Shown piece by piece: positions 17,138 to 25,357 of a stretch of 64,000 nt of DNA (position 1 is the first letter of the stretch; the number at the start of each line of letters is the position of its first letter). The notes beneath the pieces were generated by a model. That model saw only the letters and a list, made by a program, of their open reading frames with translations. It was not told the DNA's origin and ran no database searches. The translations under genes were made by a program, and so were the position numbers. The DNA is from Bin87 sp034423115 (GTDB taxonomy: Bacteria > Chloroflexota > Dehalococcoidia > Lucifugimonadales > UBA3495). The DNA lies in contig DAOUJD010000073.1 of assembly GCA_034423115.1 (NCBI GenBank), positions 82,868 to 146,867 of the forward strand, in the 5' to 3' direction.

Positions 17138-18580
17138 TCAGGCGACAACAGCGACCGGAACCGGCGTTCGCCTGGGTATGGCTTTCCAATAATAGTTGTG
17201 GATCCCGTTGACCACCCGCAGTTTGCGGAAGCTCATCTCCACCGGCATCCCGACCCGTACCTCGTCCAGTTCCCGGTCGGTCATCATGCACAGCACGCGA
17301 CCGCCGCCCTCGAAGTTCACCACCGCAACCACCAACGGCGTGTCAACTGCGCCGGCGATGTAGTCCATTGAGTATGTGAATAGCTCCCCGCCCTTGTCGC
17401 TTAACCTCACCGGTTCGGTGTCGCCGAGGCTGCGACATTCCACGCACACCCGTTGCGGCGGGTATTGGACGTAACCGCAAGCTTTGCAACGCGCTCCGTA
17501 CAGGCGGACGTTTTTGTCCGCTTCCCGCCATAGGGCTGAAACCGACGGGGACGCGGGAGCGGGCCGGCGGGACGCATCATCCAGCATCCACACGTCGCGC
17601 CAACGGGCGTAAGTTTCGTAGCTAACCAGCAATTGTTTGGCTTCGATCCATCCCGTCAATCCCATCGCAGGCCGCAGCGCCGTCGCGATGTCCGCCGTCG
17701 CCTCGAAACCCAGAACGTCGCTGCCGTCCCCGTAGGAGATCGCCAGGAGCAAATCGCCTGGGGCCGCGTTTTCCAACGCGCCAACCAATAGCATCGGTAC
17801 GAAGGCCGCTCCGGTGTTGCCCACCGCCCCAAGCATCGACGACTCTGTCTGTGCTTCGGAAAATCCCAGTTGGCGAGCCAATCGGGCGTGCCGCCTGCCA
17901 TCGGGGGCGTACAAAGCGACTTTCGCAACGTCGGAAGGAGTAACGCCGGCCCGTTGGCAATATCCGTTTACCGCCTCTGGAACGATCCGTTCGATTCCTT
18001 CCTCGGTCGCGAACCGGTCCTCCCACGAACGTACGAACGGGTCTCCCGGCGAGCGCCAGTTGTCCAGCATGTTGTCGGTGATCGAATGGCTGCCCTTGGA
18101 TTCAGCGATTACGCCATCCGCTGCTATAACAAACGCTGCGGCGCCGTCGCCGGCCGCTCGCTCCGTCTCACCGCGCGGCGGCCCCTGCCGGCTGTCGGCG
18201 ACCACTACCAACACTTCACGAGCGCTGCCGGCGGCCACCGCGTCCAGCGCGGATTTGATGGCGTTCGTTCCGGCTCGAAGCACGTTGGACACGTCGGTCG
18301 CGAATATATCCTGCCGCAGGTCCAACGCGGCGGCCACGATGGACGCGCACTGCTTTTCCGCATAAGGAGCCGTGGTACTAGCGAATATTATCCCGTCGAT
18401 GGCATCGCGATCACGGCCTGTCAAACAATCGATCCCTGCCGCGACCGCCATCGTGACGCTGTCCTCGTCGAAATTGGCCACCGCACGCTCCACGCGGGAG
18501 TTCCAGCCCGCGGTCTCGGCACCGAGCCGATAACGCGGGACATATGCGCCGTATGCGGCAATGCCTGCCAAGATTTCCAC
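17138..18580 (-). CDS. HMG-CoA synthase-like protein fused to DUF35 zinc-ribbon/OB domain
   Basis: A 480-residue fusion. Residues 1-330 have the thiolase-like fold of archaeal HMG-CoA synthase (opening GIAAYGAYVPRYRLG); residues about 350-475 are a DUF35 module with a zinc ribbon (Cys365, Cys368, Cys379, Cys382) and an OB fold. Set against the archaeal enzyme as I remember it, the catalytic Cys (in ACKAGT) is Leu101 in NVLRAGT, the His (in FHQPNGKFP) is Tyr224 in LYAPDGRRH, and the Glu is replaced by Thr, so this subunit is probably not catalytic. It starts with GTG and ends 16 bases before the thiolase start. Confidence 0.85.
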   Translation of the reverse strand: MEILAGIAAYGAYVPRYRLGAETAGWNSRVERAVANFDEDSVTMAVAAGIDCLTGRDRDAIDGIIFASTTAPYAEKQCASIVAAALDLRQDIFATDVSNVLRAGTNAIKSALDAVAAGSAREVLVVVADSRQGPPRGETERAAGDGAAAFVIAADGVIAESKGSHSITDNMLDNWRSPGDPFVRSWEDRFATEEGIERIVPEAVNGYCQRAGVTPSDVAKVALYAPDGRRHARLARQLGFSEAQTESSMLGAVGNTGAAFVPMLLVGALENAAPGDLLLAISYGDGSDVLGFEATADIATALRPAMGLTGWIEAKQLLVSYETYARWRDVWMLDDASRRPAPASPSVSALWREADKNVRLYGARCKACGYVQYPPQRVCVECRSLGDTEPVRLSDKGGELFTYSMDYIAGAVDTPLVVAVVNFEGGGRVLCMMTDRELDEVRVGMPVEMSFRKLRVVNGIHNYYWKAIPRRTPVPVAVVA

Positions 18581-18607
18581 TCCAAGTTTCGAAACGGGGT
18601 AGTCGCG

Positions 18608-18637
18608 ATGCTATCAGCGTGCGGGAAAGGGTGTCAA
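18608..18637 (-). promoter_or_regulatory. Probable promoter of the HMGCS-like/thiolase operon
   Basis: Minus-strand TTGACA (18637-18632), an 18-base spacer and TAGCAT (18613-18608) stand about 28 bases before the GTG start of the fusion gene. The -35 is perfect; the -10 matches at four positions. Confidence 0.55.
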
Positions 18638-18654
18638 CGGAGCACCATGCTACA

Positions 18655-19866
18655 ATGCAATTGATGGCCCCGTACAACAAACCCGGACGGCTGACGGTCT
18701 TCCTGTTCGCGCTGTTTCTCCTTTTTGCCGTCGCGGGATGCGCCGGTGCGACGCAGGGCGGCGCCGACCTAACGTCGGCGGGCAACGACCTCCCAGCCGA
18801 TTTGTCCAAGCTTGGTGAAGCTTACGGCATCCTGCTAGATGAACACGTCGACAACGAAGAAATCCAATCCGACAACCTGGTGGATGGCGCCATTCGCGGA
18901 CTGCTGGCGGCCCTGGACGACCCGCATGCTTCATATCTCACTGCCGAGCAGCACGCCAGGGAGCAGGAAGGTTACCGCGGGTTCTTTGAAGGCATTGGAG
19001 CCAGGGTCACCCTGACCGACGCCGGATTGACGGTTATCGCTCCCATACCAGGAGCGCCGGCAGAGGAGGCAGGTATTCGCGCCGGGGACATCATCATCGC
19101 GGTCGATGGGGAACGAATCGATCACCTGACCTTGATCGAAGCGGTGAATTTGATCCGGGGACCGGGCGGCACCGACGTTACCCTACTGGTCAGGCATGTG
19201 GACAGCTTCGAAAACGTGTCCATCACGGTAACCCGAGGCCGGATACCAATTGACAGCACGGCGTTTCGCATGCTCGACGATGACATCGGCCACCTTTGGT
19301 TGTACAGTTTCTCCGACACTACGGAGCAGGAAGTGCGCACGGCTCTTGATGAATTCAATGATGCCGGCGGGCGCGGTCTCGTCCTCGATCTGCGCAATAA
19401 CCCCGGGGGTCTGTTGGCCTCGGTGGTTGATGTTACCGGCATGTTCCTGGACGGCGGACCCATCCTGTACGAGATCGACGCGTCGGGCAAACGTATTGAC
19501 CACGAGGCTGGCAACGGCGGCGATGCCACGCACATTCCTTTGGTGGTATTGGTCAACCAGTTTTCCGCCAGCGCCAGCGAAATCATGGCCGGCGCGATCA
19601 AGGTCAATGACCGCGCTACGGTAGTAGGCGTAACCACATTCGGCAAGGGCAGCGTGAACATCACCCGCGAACTGTCGGATGGCTCAGCAATCTACTTCTC
19701 AATTCGTCGCTGGTTCCTGCCCGACGGCACGCAAATCGAAGGCCACGGAGTGACACCGGACGTTCTGGCCGACTCGGAGGTGGAGACGTTGCCGATCCCA
19801 TTCGAAGAAGATGGGGCCCTGCAAACGGCGACCGAAGTCTTGGAAGCGACTTTAGCGGGAAGGTAG
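18655..19866 (+). CDS. S41 family C-terminal processing peptidase, lipoprotein
   Basis: A 403-residue extracytoplasmic serine protease. It begins with a lipoprotein signal peptide ending AVAGC (Cys29). A PDZ domain follows (GAPAEEAGIRAGDIIIAVDGERI, about 122-145), then the tail-specific protease domain with the catalytic Ser in NQFSASASEIMAG and Lys in TTFGKGSVN. Such enzymes trim secreted or membrane proteins from the C-terminus. The start may be ATG 18655 or ATG 18664; TACAAT at 18651-18656 could be a -10 box, which would favour a leaderless message from 18664. Divergent from the HMGCS-like gene. Confidence 0.92.
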   Translation: MQLMAPYNKPGRLTVFLFALFLLFAVAGCAGATQGGADLTSAGNDLPADLSKLGEAYGILLDEHVDNEEIQSDNLVDGAIRGLLAALDDPHASYLTAEQHAREQEGYRGFFEGIGARVTLTDAGLTVIAPIPGAPAEEAGIRAGDIIIAVDGERIDHLTLIEAVNLIRGPGGTDVTLLVRHVDSFENVSITVTRGRIPIDSTAFRMLDDDIGHLWLYSFSDTTEQEVRTALDEFNDAGGRGLVLDLRNNPGGLLASVVDVTGMFLDGGPILYEIDASGKRIDHEAGNGGDATHIPLVVLVNQFSASASEIMAGAIKVNDRATVVGVTTFGKGSVNITRELSDGSAIYFSIRRWFLPDGTQIEGHGVTPDVLADSEVETLPIPFEEDGALQTATEVLEATLAGR

Positions 19867-20021
19867 CGGTATCCTGCCATCGCGCGCGAGGGGGACGGCA
19901 AGCGGCAAACCGCGATCGATTGGCATCTCCTCACTCGATATCCCGCGCCTCTTTTTCGCCGCATGGTCGGATCGCGCCCATCACTTGCGGAGCGGTGATA
20001 AACTGGACTCTGTGAAACGAG

Positions 20022-20528
20022 ATGGCTAGAAAAAATCGGAACAGCAAAAAGAAGGTTGCCAACCAGTCGGCGGGCAACAACCGGCAGGTGGCGATCAACC
20101 GCAAGGCTCTCCACGACTACGAAATTCTTGACAAGGTGGAGGCCGGCCTCGTCTTGACGGGTACCGAGATCAAATCGATCCGAGCCGGCAAGGTTGACTT
20201 GCGTGACGCGTACGCCCGCGTCCAGGACGGAGAATTGTGGCTACACGGCGCCCACATTGCGCCGTACGACTCCGGCAGCTACATGAACCACGAGCCCAAG
20301 CGACCGCGCAAGCTCCTGGTCCATCGCAGCGAGATCAGCGATCTCGGGGCCAAGACCGCGGAAAAAGGTCTGACCCTCGCGGCGATCCGCATGTATCTCA
20401 AAAACCACCATGCTAAGGTAGAGTTGGGACTCGCCCGCGGCAAACGCCAGTATGACAAGCGGCAGGCCATCATCGACCGCGAGCGGGAACGGGCAGCCCG
20501 GCAGGCGGTGAAGGAGTGGCGGGAATAA
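20022..20528 (+). CDS. smpB: SsrA-binding protein SmpB
   Basis: A 168-residue tmRNA-binding protein needed for ribosome rescue. After a Lys/Asn-rich N-terminus the OB-fold core is clear: NRKALHDYEILDKVEAGLVL, GTEIKSIRAGKVDLRDAYA, and the basic C-terminal tail with GKRQYDKRQ that enters the decoding centre. The length is normal once the extra basic N-terminus is allowed for. The tmRNA gene itself was not seen in this window. It has its own intergenic region of 155 bases, where no clear promoter hexamers stood out. Confidence 0.97.
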   Translation: MARKNRNSKKKVANQSAGNNRQVAINRKALHDYEILDKVEAGLVLTGTEIKSIRAGKVDLRDAYARVQDGELWLHGAHIAPYDSGSYMNHEPKRPRKLLVHRSEISDLGAKTAEKGLTLAAIRMYLKNHHAKVELGLARGKRQYDKRQAIIDRERERAARQAVKEWRE

Positions 20529-20559
20529 CCCTCTCGTTCCTAGCACCGCCGCGTTGCGT

Positions 20560-20565
20560 TATAAT
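20560..20565 (+). promoter_or_regulatory. -10 element upstream of the gamma-carbonic anhydrase-like gene
   Basis: TATAAT followed by CCGCC, about 65 bases before the TTG start. The same eleven-base string occurs at 9975 and 23083. No good -35 is visible. Confidence 0.5.
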
Positions 20566-20629
20566 CCGCCTCGACAATCCGCGCCCCGGCGTTTGCGTCG
20601 GAGGCGCGTTATGTTGAGGAGAACACGCT

Positions 20630-21133
20630 TTGATTCGTAGCCTGCGGGGAATCGAACCCAAGATCGCAGATACCGCATGGGTCAGCGAAGCCGCTTACGT
20701 AGTCGGCAACGTCGTGATCGGCGAGTACAGCAGCGTGTGGCCCGGCGTCACCATCCGCGGCGACGGTGATGTCATCACCATCGGCAACCACGTCAACATC
20801 CAGGAAGGCTCGGTGGTGCACGGCGACGGTCTCGTCATCGAGGACTACGTTTCCATAGGGCACTGCGTAGTGGTGCACGGCGACCGAATCGGACGGGGAA
20901 GCCTCCTGGGCAACAATAGTACGTTCCTCACCGAGTCCACTATCGGGCAGGAGTGTCTCATCGCGTCCAACGCAGTCGTCCTCTCCAACGTCGATGTTCC
21001 TGACCGCAGTTTTGTTGCCGGCGTGCCGGGATCAATCAAGCGTCAGGTCAGTGAGGAGCAGATCGCCCAGATGCGCATGACCGCGGAACATTTGGTTGAA
21101 CGGGCCGGCTGGTTCAAGGAAAGCGGTCTCTAA
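20630..21133 (+). CDS. Gamma-carbonic anhydrase family protein (left-handed beta-helix)
   Basis: A 167-residue trimeric hexapeptide-repeat protein. The repeats run from AWVSEAAYVVGNVVIGEYSS to about residue 140, and the three metal-binding His are in GSVVHGD and IGHCVVVHG, so zinc or another metal can be bound between subunits. Family members hydrate CO2 or act as acyl-carrier-like or unknown enzymes; activity cannot be decided here. The TTG start is supported by AGGAG (20617-20621) 8 bases upstream. A perfect palindrome lies after the stop. Confidence 0.9.
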   Translation: MIRSLRGIEPKIADTAWVSEAAYVVGNVVIGEYSSVWPGVTIRGDGDVITIGNHVNIQEGSVVHGDGLVIEDYVSIGHCVVVHGDRIGRGSLLGNNSTFLTESTIGQECLIASNAVVLSNVDVPDRSFVAGVPGSIKRQVSEEQIAQMRMTAEHLVERAGWFKESGL

Positions 21134-21156
21134 CCGGGAAATCCATCGTTAATGCC

Positions 21157-21184
21157 GTAGGGGCGAATGATTATTCGCCCCTAC
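21157..21184. repeat. GTAGGGGCGAAT palindrome, copy 3
   Basis: Perfect 12-base arms GTAGGGGCGAAT (21157-21168) and ATTCGCCCCTAC (21173-21184) with loop GATT, between two convergent genes. It is the AT-richer variant of the family. Confidence 0.8.
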
Positions 21185-21211
21185 CCTGTTCCCGATCCGT
21201 CACGTTGGGTT

Positions 21212-22153
21212 TCATCCCAGGCGTTCTGCCACCGGCAGCACGTGCTCCGCCAGGTGTTCCATAACCTCGATGCATGGGCCGATTCCGTCCACGCGGAAAT
21301 CAAAGGTCAGTTGGTCGATTCCCAGTTCGTTGCAGTAGTGAACGTCGTCGATCACTGCTTGCGTCGTGTTGATCAACGCTCCGCCTGATCGCACGCCAAC
21401 GCCTTCCTCGGCACCGCCCATATCTGTGAAATGCAGGCTGCGCTTCAGCGAAATCGTTATGTCGGCCGGGTCCCGGCCCGCCTGTTCGGTTTGCTGATGC
21501 AGATACGGAAGATTCTGCGCGACGAAATCGGGGGTCTGTCGGGTCGTGTGCCAGCAGTCGCCGTATCTCGCGGTGCGCCGCAGTGCGCGCCTGGTGTGGC
21601 CGCCCACCCAAATCGGGATGCGGGGCTGCTGCAACGGTTTCGGCTCGAAATAGATGCCATCAATCTGATAGTACTTGCCCTGGTAGTCCGGTTCTTCCTC
21701 GGTCCAGAGCGCGTTGAATATCGCCAGGAACTCGTCGGTCATGGGGCCACGGTCGGCGTAAGGGACTCCCAGGATGTCAAACTCCTTCTCCAGCCATCCC
21801 ACACCGACGCCGCAGATCATGCGCCCACCCGAAAGCACGTCGAGCGATGCAAACATCTTGGCCTGCACTACGGGGTTCCGGTAGGGCAATATCAGTACGG
21901 TGCTGCCCAGTCGAATCTCGCTGGTGCACGCCGCCATGAACCCTAGCATGGTCATTGTTTCCAGGAACGGCTCATCCGATGGCCGTTGAAACGCTCCAGT
22001 GGGCGTGTAGGGATACTGATTGGTCCCGCCCACCGGCAGCACGATGTGGTCTCCCGCCATCACCGACTCGAAACCCAGTCGCTCGGCGCGTTGGCAAAAC
22101 TCGCGAATGCCCTCCGCATCCGGCAAGCGTGGAATGCTGACACCTATTTTCAT
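21212..22153 (-). CDS. LLM-class (F420- or FMN-dependent) oxidoreductase
   Basis: A 313-residue luciferase-like monooxygenase-fold protein of the type usually called LLM-class F420-dependent oxidoreductase. It opens KIGVSIPRLPDAEGIREFC, has AGDHIVLP, the LGSTVLILPYRNPVVQAK strand and GGRMICGVGVGWLEKEFD, then PIWVGGHTRRALRRTARYGD, all diagnostic. These reduce or oxygenate organic substrates with F420H2 or FMNH2; the substrate is open. Such enzymes are very numerous in SAR202-like Chloroflexota. An extended -10 promoter lies 66 bases upstream. Confidence 0.9.
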   Translation of the reverse strand: MKIGVSIPRLPDAEGIREFCQRAERLGFESVMAGDHIVLPVGGTNQYPYTPTGAFQRPSDEPFLETMTMLGFMAACTSEIRLGSTVLILPYRNPVVQAKMFASLDVLSGGRMICGVGVGWLEKEFDILGVPYADRGPMTDEFLAIFNALWTEEEPDYQGKYYQIDGIYFEPKPLQQPRIPIWVGGHTRRALRRTARYGDCWHTTRQTPDFVAQNLPYLHQQTEQAGRDPADITISLKRSLHFTDMGGAEEGVGVRSGGALINTTQAVIDDVHYCNELGIDQLTFDFRVDGIGPCIEVMEHLAEHVLPVAERLG

Positions 22154-22218
22154 CGAAAATGCTCCTGGCGCCGGTTGATATTGGGGACATCGGTATGCGC
22201 CAATCCGGCGGCGGCGGA

Positions 22219-22227
22219 ATTATAGCA
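22219..22227 (-). promoter_or_regulatory. Extended -10 promoter of the LLM oxidoreductase gene
   Basis: Minus-strand TGCTATAAT (22227-22219), followed by TCCGCC. It is the same extended -10 form as at 9972 and 23080. No well-placed -35 was found. Confidence 0.6.
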
Positions 22228-22313
22228 TCAGCGTCTGCCGCCAAAGTGGCAACCTCATCCGCCGCGCGCCCTGTTTACCTGATGATGGATTCGGCCAGCA
22301 TGTACCTGCGGAT

Positions 22314-22982
22314 TCAGGAGACCGTGTTTCTGCGCCAGCGTATTTCTCCCAGGCACTTCGCGCATACTCGATTAGACATCATTCGACGTTGCAGAACCTG
22401 CCTGAACCATTGCTGGCCGCATCCGCATTCCCCGACCCATTTCGCGGCGGTGTGCTGGACACGGTGGCACCGTTCGCCGGCGCAGCCTATCTCGCGTGCC
22501 CTCGCCTTCCAAACTTTGTCATGATTGTGCCGAGGCCCAACTATGGCGTGGGCGATCTCATGCAGAATCGTGTCCTGGATGTCTGAGCGCGTTGCTGCCA
22601 GGCAGTAGCTCACCGAAAGGTCAATCCGCCGTTTTTGGTAGCGGCACACGCCGGCGCGGGAAGGGGCTAGATCAAACCCGAACGTCCACCCATCCGGCAT
22701 CGACTTGGTGGAGACACTCCGGCTGATCAGTTCATGGGCGATTTGCTCGACCTCGGGCAGGGTACACTCGACGGTGGGAGCGGTTTCAATCGCCAGAATT
22801 GCGGCATACGGCACCGACCACTGGATACCCTCATCACTCAGCACGTCGGCATGGCGGAGGCGCAGGGCCGTTACCTTGCCGCCTAGCTCTTGACCCGGCC
22901 TGACTCGGAACCTGATGACGCTGCCCACGGGCGTGGCGGCACCGGCAAAGTCGGCGGTTATTTGGCAACGTCGTGGTGCCAT
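22314..22982 (-). CDS. SprT-like zinc metalloprotein
   Basis: A 222-residue protein. The N-terminal third (residues 1-70) is a small beta-rich region of unknown role; residues about 75-165 form a SprT-like domain with the zinc-binding HEIAHA motif and a further His in GPRHNHDKVWKARA; the C-terminus has a zinc-ribbon-like Cys set (GCAGERCHRV, CGCGQQW, VCAKCLG). The domain resembles the protease part of human Spartan and bacterial SprT. A role in clearing DNA-bound proteins is possible but unproven in bacteria. No ribosome binding site is obvious before ATG 22982. Confidence 0.82.
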   Translation of the reverse strand: MAPRRCQITADFAGAATPVGSVIRFRVRPGQELGGKVTALRLRHADVLSDEGIQWSVPYAAILAIETAPTVECTLPEVEQIAHELISRSVSTKSMPDGWTFGFDLAPSRAGVCRYQKRRIDLSVSYCLAATRSDIQDTILHEIAHAIVGPRHNHDKVWKARAREIGCAGERCHRVQHTAAKWVGECGCGQQWFRQVLQRRMMSNRVCAKCLGEIRWRRNTVS

Positions 22983-23060
22983 ATCAAGCGCCAGGCCGGA
23001 CGATCCTATCCGGCGGCTGGCATACCATAACTCATTTGGTGGAAATCATAAAAATCGTTC

Positions 23061-23088
23061 TTGCCATTATGCTACGCGATGCTATAAT
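23061..23088 (+). promoter_or_regulatory. Strong promoter of the two-repeat protein gene
   Basis: TTGCCA (23061-23066), a 16-base spacer and TATAAT (23083-23088) with the extended TGC before it, followed by CCGCC. It gives a leader of about 63 bases before the start codon. Both core elements and the extension are near consensus. Confidence 0.78.
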
Positions 23089-23157
23089 CCGCCTAAATTC
23101 AGTAGCCACGCATGCTTGTGGCTAGTAACTAGTCCACTTCCAAGAGGAGGCGAGCTC

Positions 23158-23961
23158 ATGGAAAAGGGAGACACCATTATCAATATCGGTCCGGTGGACG
23201 TAGCGTTGTCCTACCGTCAGGAAATCATGCCCGACCAGGGTCTCATGGTCCAGGTCTATGGCGACGTTGACGGCCATGACACCGAGATACTGCGGTTCGA
23301 CTGCTTCGACCAGGACCCGCACTACCACTATGGCCCGGAAAACATGAACATCCGGCTGCACATGGACAAGACCACCGTGGGCACCCCGTTGGGCTGGACG
23401 TTGAAGAACATTCGGACCAACCTTCCTGCCATGGTGCGCCGAGCCGGATACGACGATCTGGCATCCGCCGTTGAGTCCCAGGGCGTCGACGAGAACAAGA
23501 TGGACGAGGTCGACGAGTGCGCCCTCGGAAAGGCTCGGAACGAGCGCCGGACCGTCACCCACTTCCGCGGCGACCACATTTACGAGGCTGGCAACATCCG
23601 CTTCGGCGTTGAATTCCGCTCCAACATCGGCGCTGCCAACGACCGCGGCGTGGCTATTCACGTGCTGACCGACCATCTCGGACAGGAATTCGAGCTGTTG
23701 GCTTTCGACTGCTTCGAGATCGCGCCGCACTACCACTATGGCCCCCGCAACCAGGACATCCGCATCTACTGGGATACCACCACCAGCGGGCACACCCTGG
23801 CTTGGACCCTCGACCAGTTCAAGTCCGGCAACATTGCCAACATGATCGACCGCGCCGGCTACCCCACTGTCGCCGCCAATGTCGACAACGACCTGGTCCA
23901 GGCGGTCATCCCCGCCATGGAAGAGAAGGCTTGGGCCCTGGTTGGCACCAACCAGCAGTAA
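23158..23961 (+). CDS. Two-repeat protein of unknown function with PHYHYGP motifs
   Basis: A 267-residue soluble protein built from two similar halves. Each contains a FDCF motif (residues 47-50 and 183-186) followed by PHYHYGP (54-60 and 190-196), an NxDIR/NMNIR strand, a Thr-Thr pair and a closing RAGY (95-98 and 232-235). The paired His-Tyr-His-Tyr could bind a metal, which is inference. I do not know a described function. The ATG at 23158 has GGAGG upstream; a strong promoter and a hairpin with T-run flank the gene, so it is monocistronic and probably abundant. No signal peptide or membrane segment. Confidence 0.88.
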   Translation: MEKGDTIINIGPVDVALSYRQEIMPDQGLMVQVYGDVDGHDTEILRFDCFDQDPHYHYGPENMNIRLHMDKTTVGTPLGWTLKNIRTNLPAMVRRAGYDDLASAVESQGVDENKMDEVDECALGKARNERRTVTHFRGDHIYEAGNIRFGVEFRSNIGAANDRGVAIHVLTDHLGQEFELLAFDCFEIAPHYHYGPRNQDIRIYWDTTTSGHTLAWTLDQFKSGNIANMIDRAGYPTVAANVDNDLVQAVIPAMEEKAWALVGTNQQ

Positions 23962-23985
23962 GCCTTTCACACCATTGCGCAAGCG

Positions 23986-24020
23986 TAGGGGCGGGTTTGA
24001 AACCCGCCCCTAGTTTTTTT
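23986..24020 (+). repeat. GGGGCGGG palindrome, copy 4, with T-run (intrinsic terminator)
   Basis: Arms TAGGGGCGGGTT (23986-23997) and AACCCGCCCCTA (24001-24012) with loop TGA, followed by G and seven Ts. This copy is a textbook terminator for the two-repeat gene. Confidence 0.85.
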
Positions 24021-24043
24021 GAGACCAGCTCCAATCGGCCTTG

Positions 24044-24841
24044 TTACATCATCGTGTAGCCGCCTGAAACGCTCAGGGTCTGGCCGGTGACGAAACTGGC
24101 AGCGTCGGATGCCAGGAACACCACCGCGTTTGCAACCTCCTGCGCCGACCCGATGCGCCGCAGCGGATACGTTCGTTTCACCCTTTCCACGACTTCATCC
24201 GTGAACAACTCCTCCATGCCTTGGGCCCACATGCTGTCCGTGCCTGCGACCTCTGACTGTGGAGGGACCGTCAGTCCCGGACACACCATGTTGAACCGGA
24301 CGCCGTGTCGGCCGTTTTCCCGCGCCAGGGATTTACTCAACGCGATTACGCCCGCCTTGCACGCGGAGTAAACGGCCTCCCGGTATTCACCGATCCGGCC
24401 GGCGTCACTGCTGATGCTGACCACTGCCCCGCCTTGCCGGTCGATCATGTGCGGCAGGACCGCGTTAATACAGTTGATCGCACCCCAAAGGTTTACGTCC
24501 ACTTCCTTGACGTGCTCATCCCGCGATTTCTCCATGAACAGGCGGTCTATGGTCCACCCTACGTTATTCACGAGGACGTCGACGGAACCCATGAGCGCGA
24601 TGGCTTCGGTGACCATCGCATCAGTCTTTGCTCGGTCCGTGACGTCGACGTCAATCACCGTGGCCGTAGCGCCGGACTTCAGAGCCCTGACTTCCAGCGC
24701 GACCCGTTCGCCAGCGGCTTGATTCAGCTCGGCGATGGCGACGTTGCAACCCTCGGCGGCGAACGCTAGCGTGATCGCTCTCCCGATGTTGTTACCGCCT
24801 CCAGTGACGATGACGTTCTTGCCTTTCAATCCCAGTTCCAA
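24044..24841 (-). CDS. SDR-family oxidoreductase
   Basis: A 265-residue short-chain dehydrogenase/reductase. The dinucleotide-binding motif is TGGGNNIG (residues 13-20), NNVG follows near 93, and the active site is Ser in SISSDAG with YSACK (Tyr-x3-Lys). The C-terminal GGYTMM closes the classical fold. NAD(P)-dependent oxidation of an alcohol is expected; substrate unknown. The TTG start is supported by GGAGG 9 bases upstream, lying inside the end of the preceding nuclease gene, so the two are coupled. Last gene of the purF-purM-purH transcript. Confidence 0.9.
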   Translation of the reverse strand: MELGLKGKNVIVTGGGNNIGRAITLAFAAEGCNVAIAELNQAAGERVALEVRALKSGATATVIDVDVTDRAKTDAMVTEAIALMGSVDVLVNNVGWTIDRLFMEKSRDEHVKEVDVNLWGAINCINAVLPHMIDRQGGAVVSISSDAGRIGEYREAVYSACKAGVIALSKSLARENGRHGVRFNMVCPGLTVPPQSEVAGTDSMWAQGMEELFTDEVVERVKRTYPLRRIGSAQEVANAVVFLASDAASFVTGQTLSVSGGYTMM

Positions 24842-24844
24842 CGG

Positions 24845-25348
24845 CTATGGCCTCCAATGGTGTTGGTCTTCGAGGGTATTCCTCAACGCATAAAGATTTT
24901 CGACGTCGGCCCGGTTGTATTCCAATAGGAGATCCAACGCCGATGTATTGGCCTCATCCAGGTATTTGCGCCAAAGCAAGACGGCGTCATGTCCGCCCAT
25001 GTCGGGCAAGTCGCGCCGTTCTATCCCCAAGACGCGTTCGATGTGTTTTAACCCTCCGCGCAGGCCGGCCCTACGGGAAACATGCATCAGATCGTGGTGC
25101 AGGAAACGGCGGCGTAGATCAATGCCGGGCTTCCAGGCAAGGAATGGGAGGTCAAAACTGCTGCCGTTGAACGTGTAGATGGTGGTAACGCCCTGGAGCA
25201 TGTGGTCGATGGCATCTCGGGTTATATCCCCGCCCACCAACTGTTCCACCGACCAGTCCCCAGGGAAATCGATGGCCACGCCCACGACCGTAGGATACGA
25301 ACCGCCTCCGATGAATCCCGTGGTCTCGATGTCCAGGTAGGCGTCCAA
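24845..25348 (-). CDS. RNase H-like (YprB/DEDD exonuclease-type) protein
   Basis: A 167-residue protein of the exonuclease-fold superfamily. It begins AYLDIETTGF (Asp-x-Glu, first metal ligands), has YTFNGSSFDLPFL (second Asp in a GxxFDxPF motif), a RRRFLHHDLMH segment and closes with LLEYNRADVENL (third Asp). This matches the YprB ribonuclease H-like domain. The TTG start at 25348 lies in the same frame as purH, three codons beyond the purH TGA, so a readthrough product would fuse the two. Function probably in nucleic acid trimming. Confidence 0.82.
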   Translation of the reverse strand: MDAYLDIETTGFIGGGSYPTVVGVAIDFPGDWSVEQLVGGDITRDAIDHMLQGVTTIYTFNGSSFDLPFLAWKPGIDLRRRFLHHDLMHVSRRAGLRGGLKHIERVLGIERRDLPDMGGHDAVLLWRKYLDEANTSALDLLLEYNRADVENLYALRNTLEDQHHWRP

Positions 25349-25357
25349 CCGCGATGG

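Noticed and set aside
23122..23982. 286-residue minus-strand frame opposite the two-repeat protein
   Set aside because: Low-complexity Val/Gly/Asp product, no start signals; the plus-strand gene has promoter, ribosome binding site and terminator.
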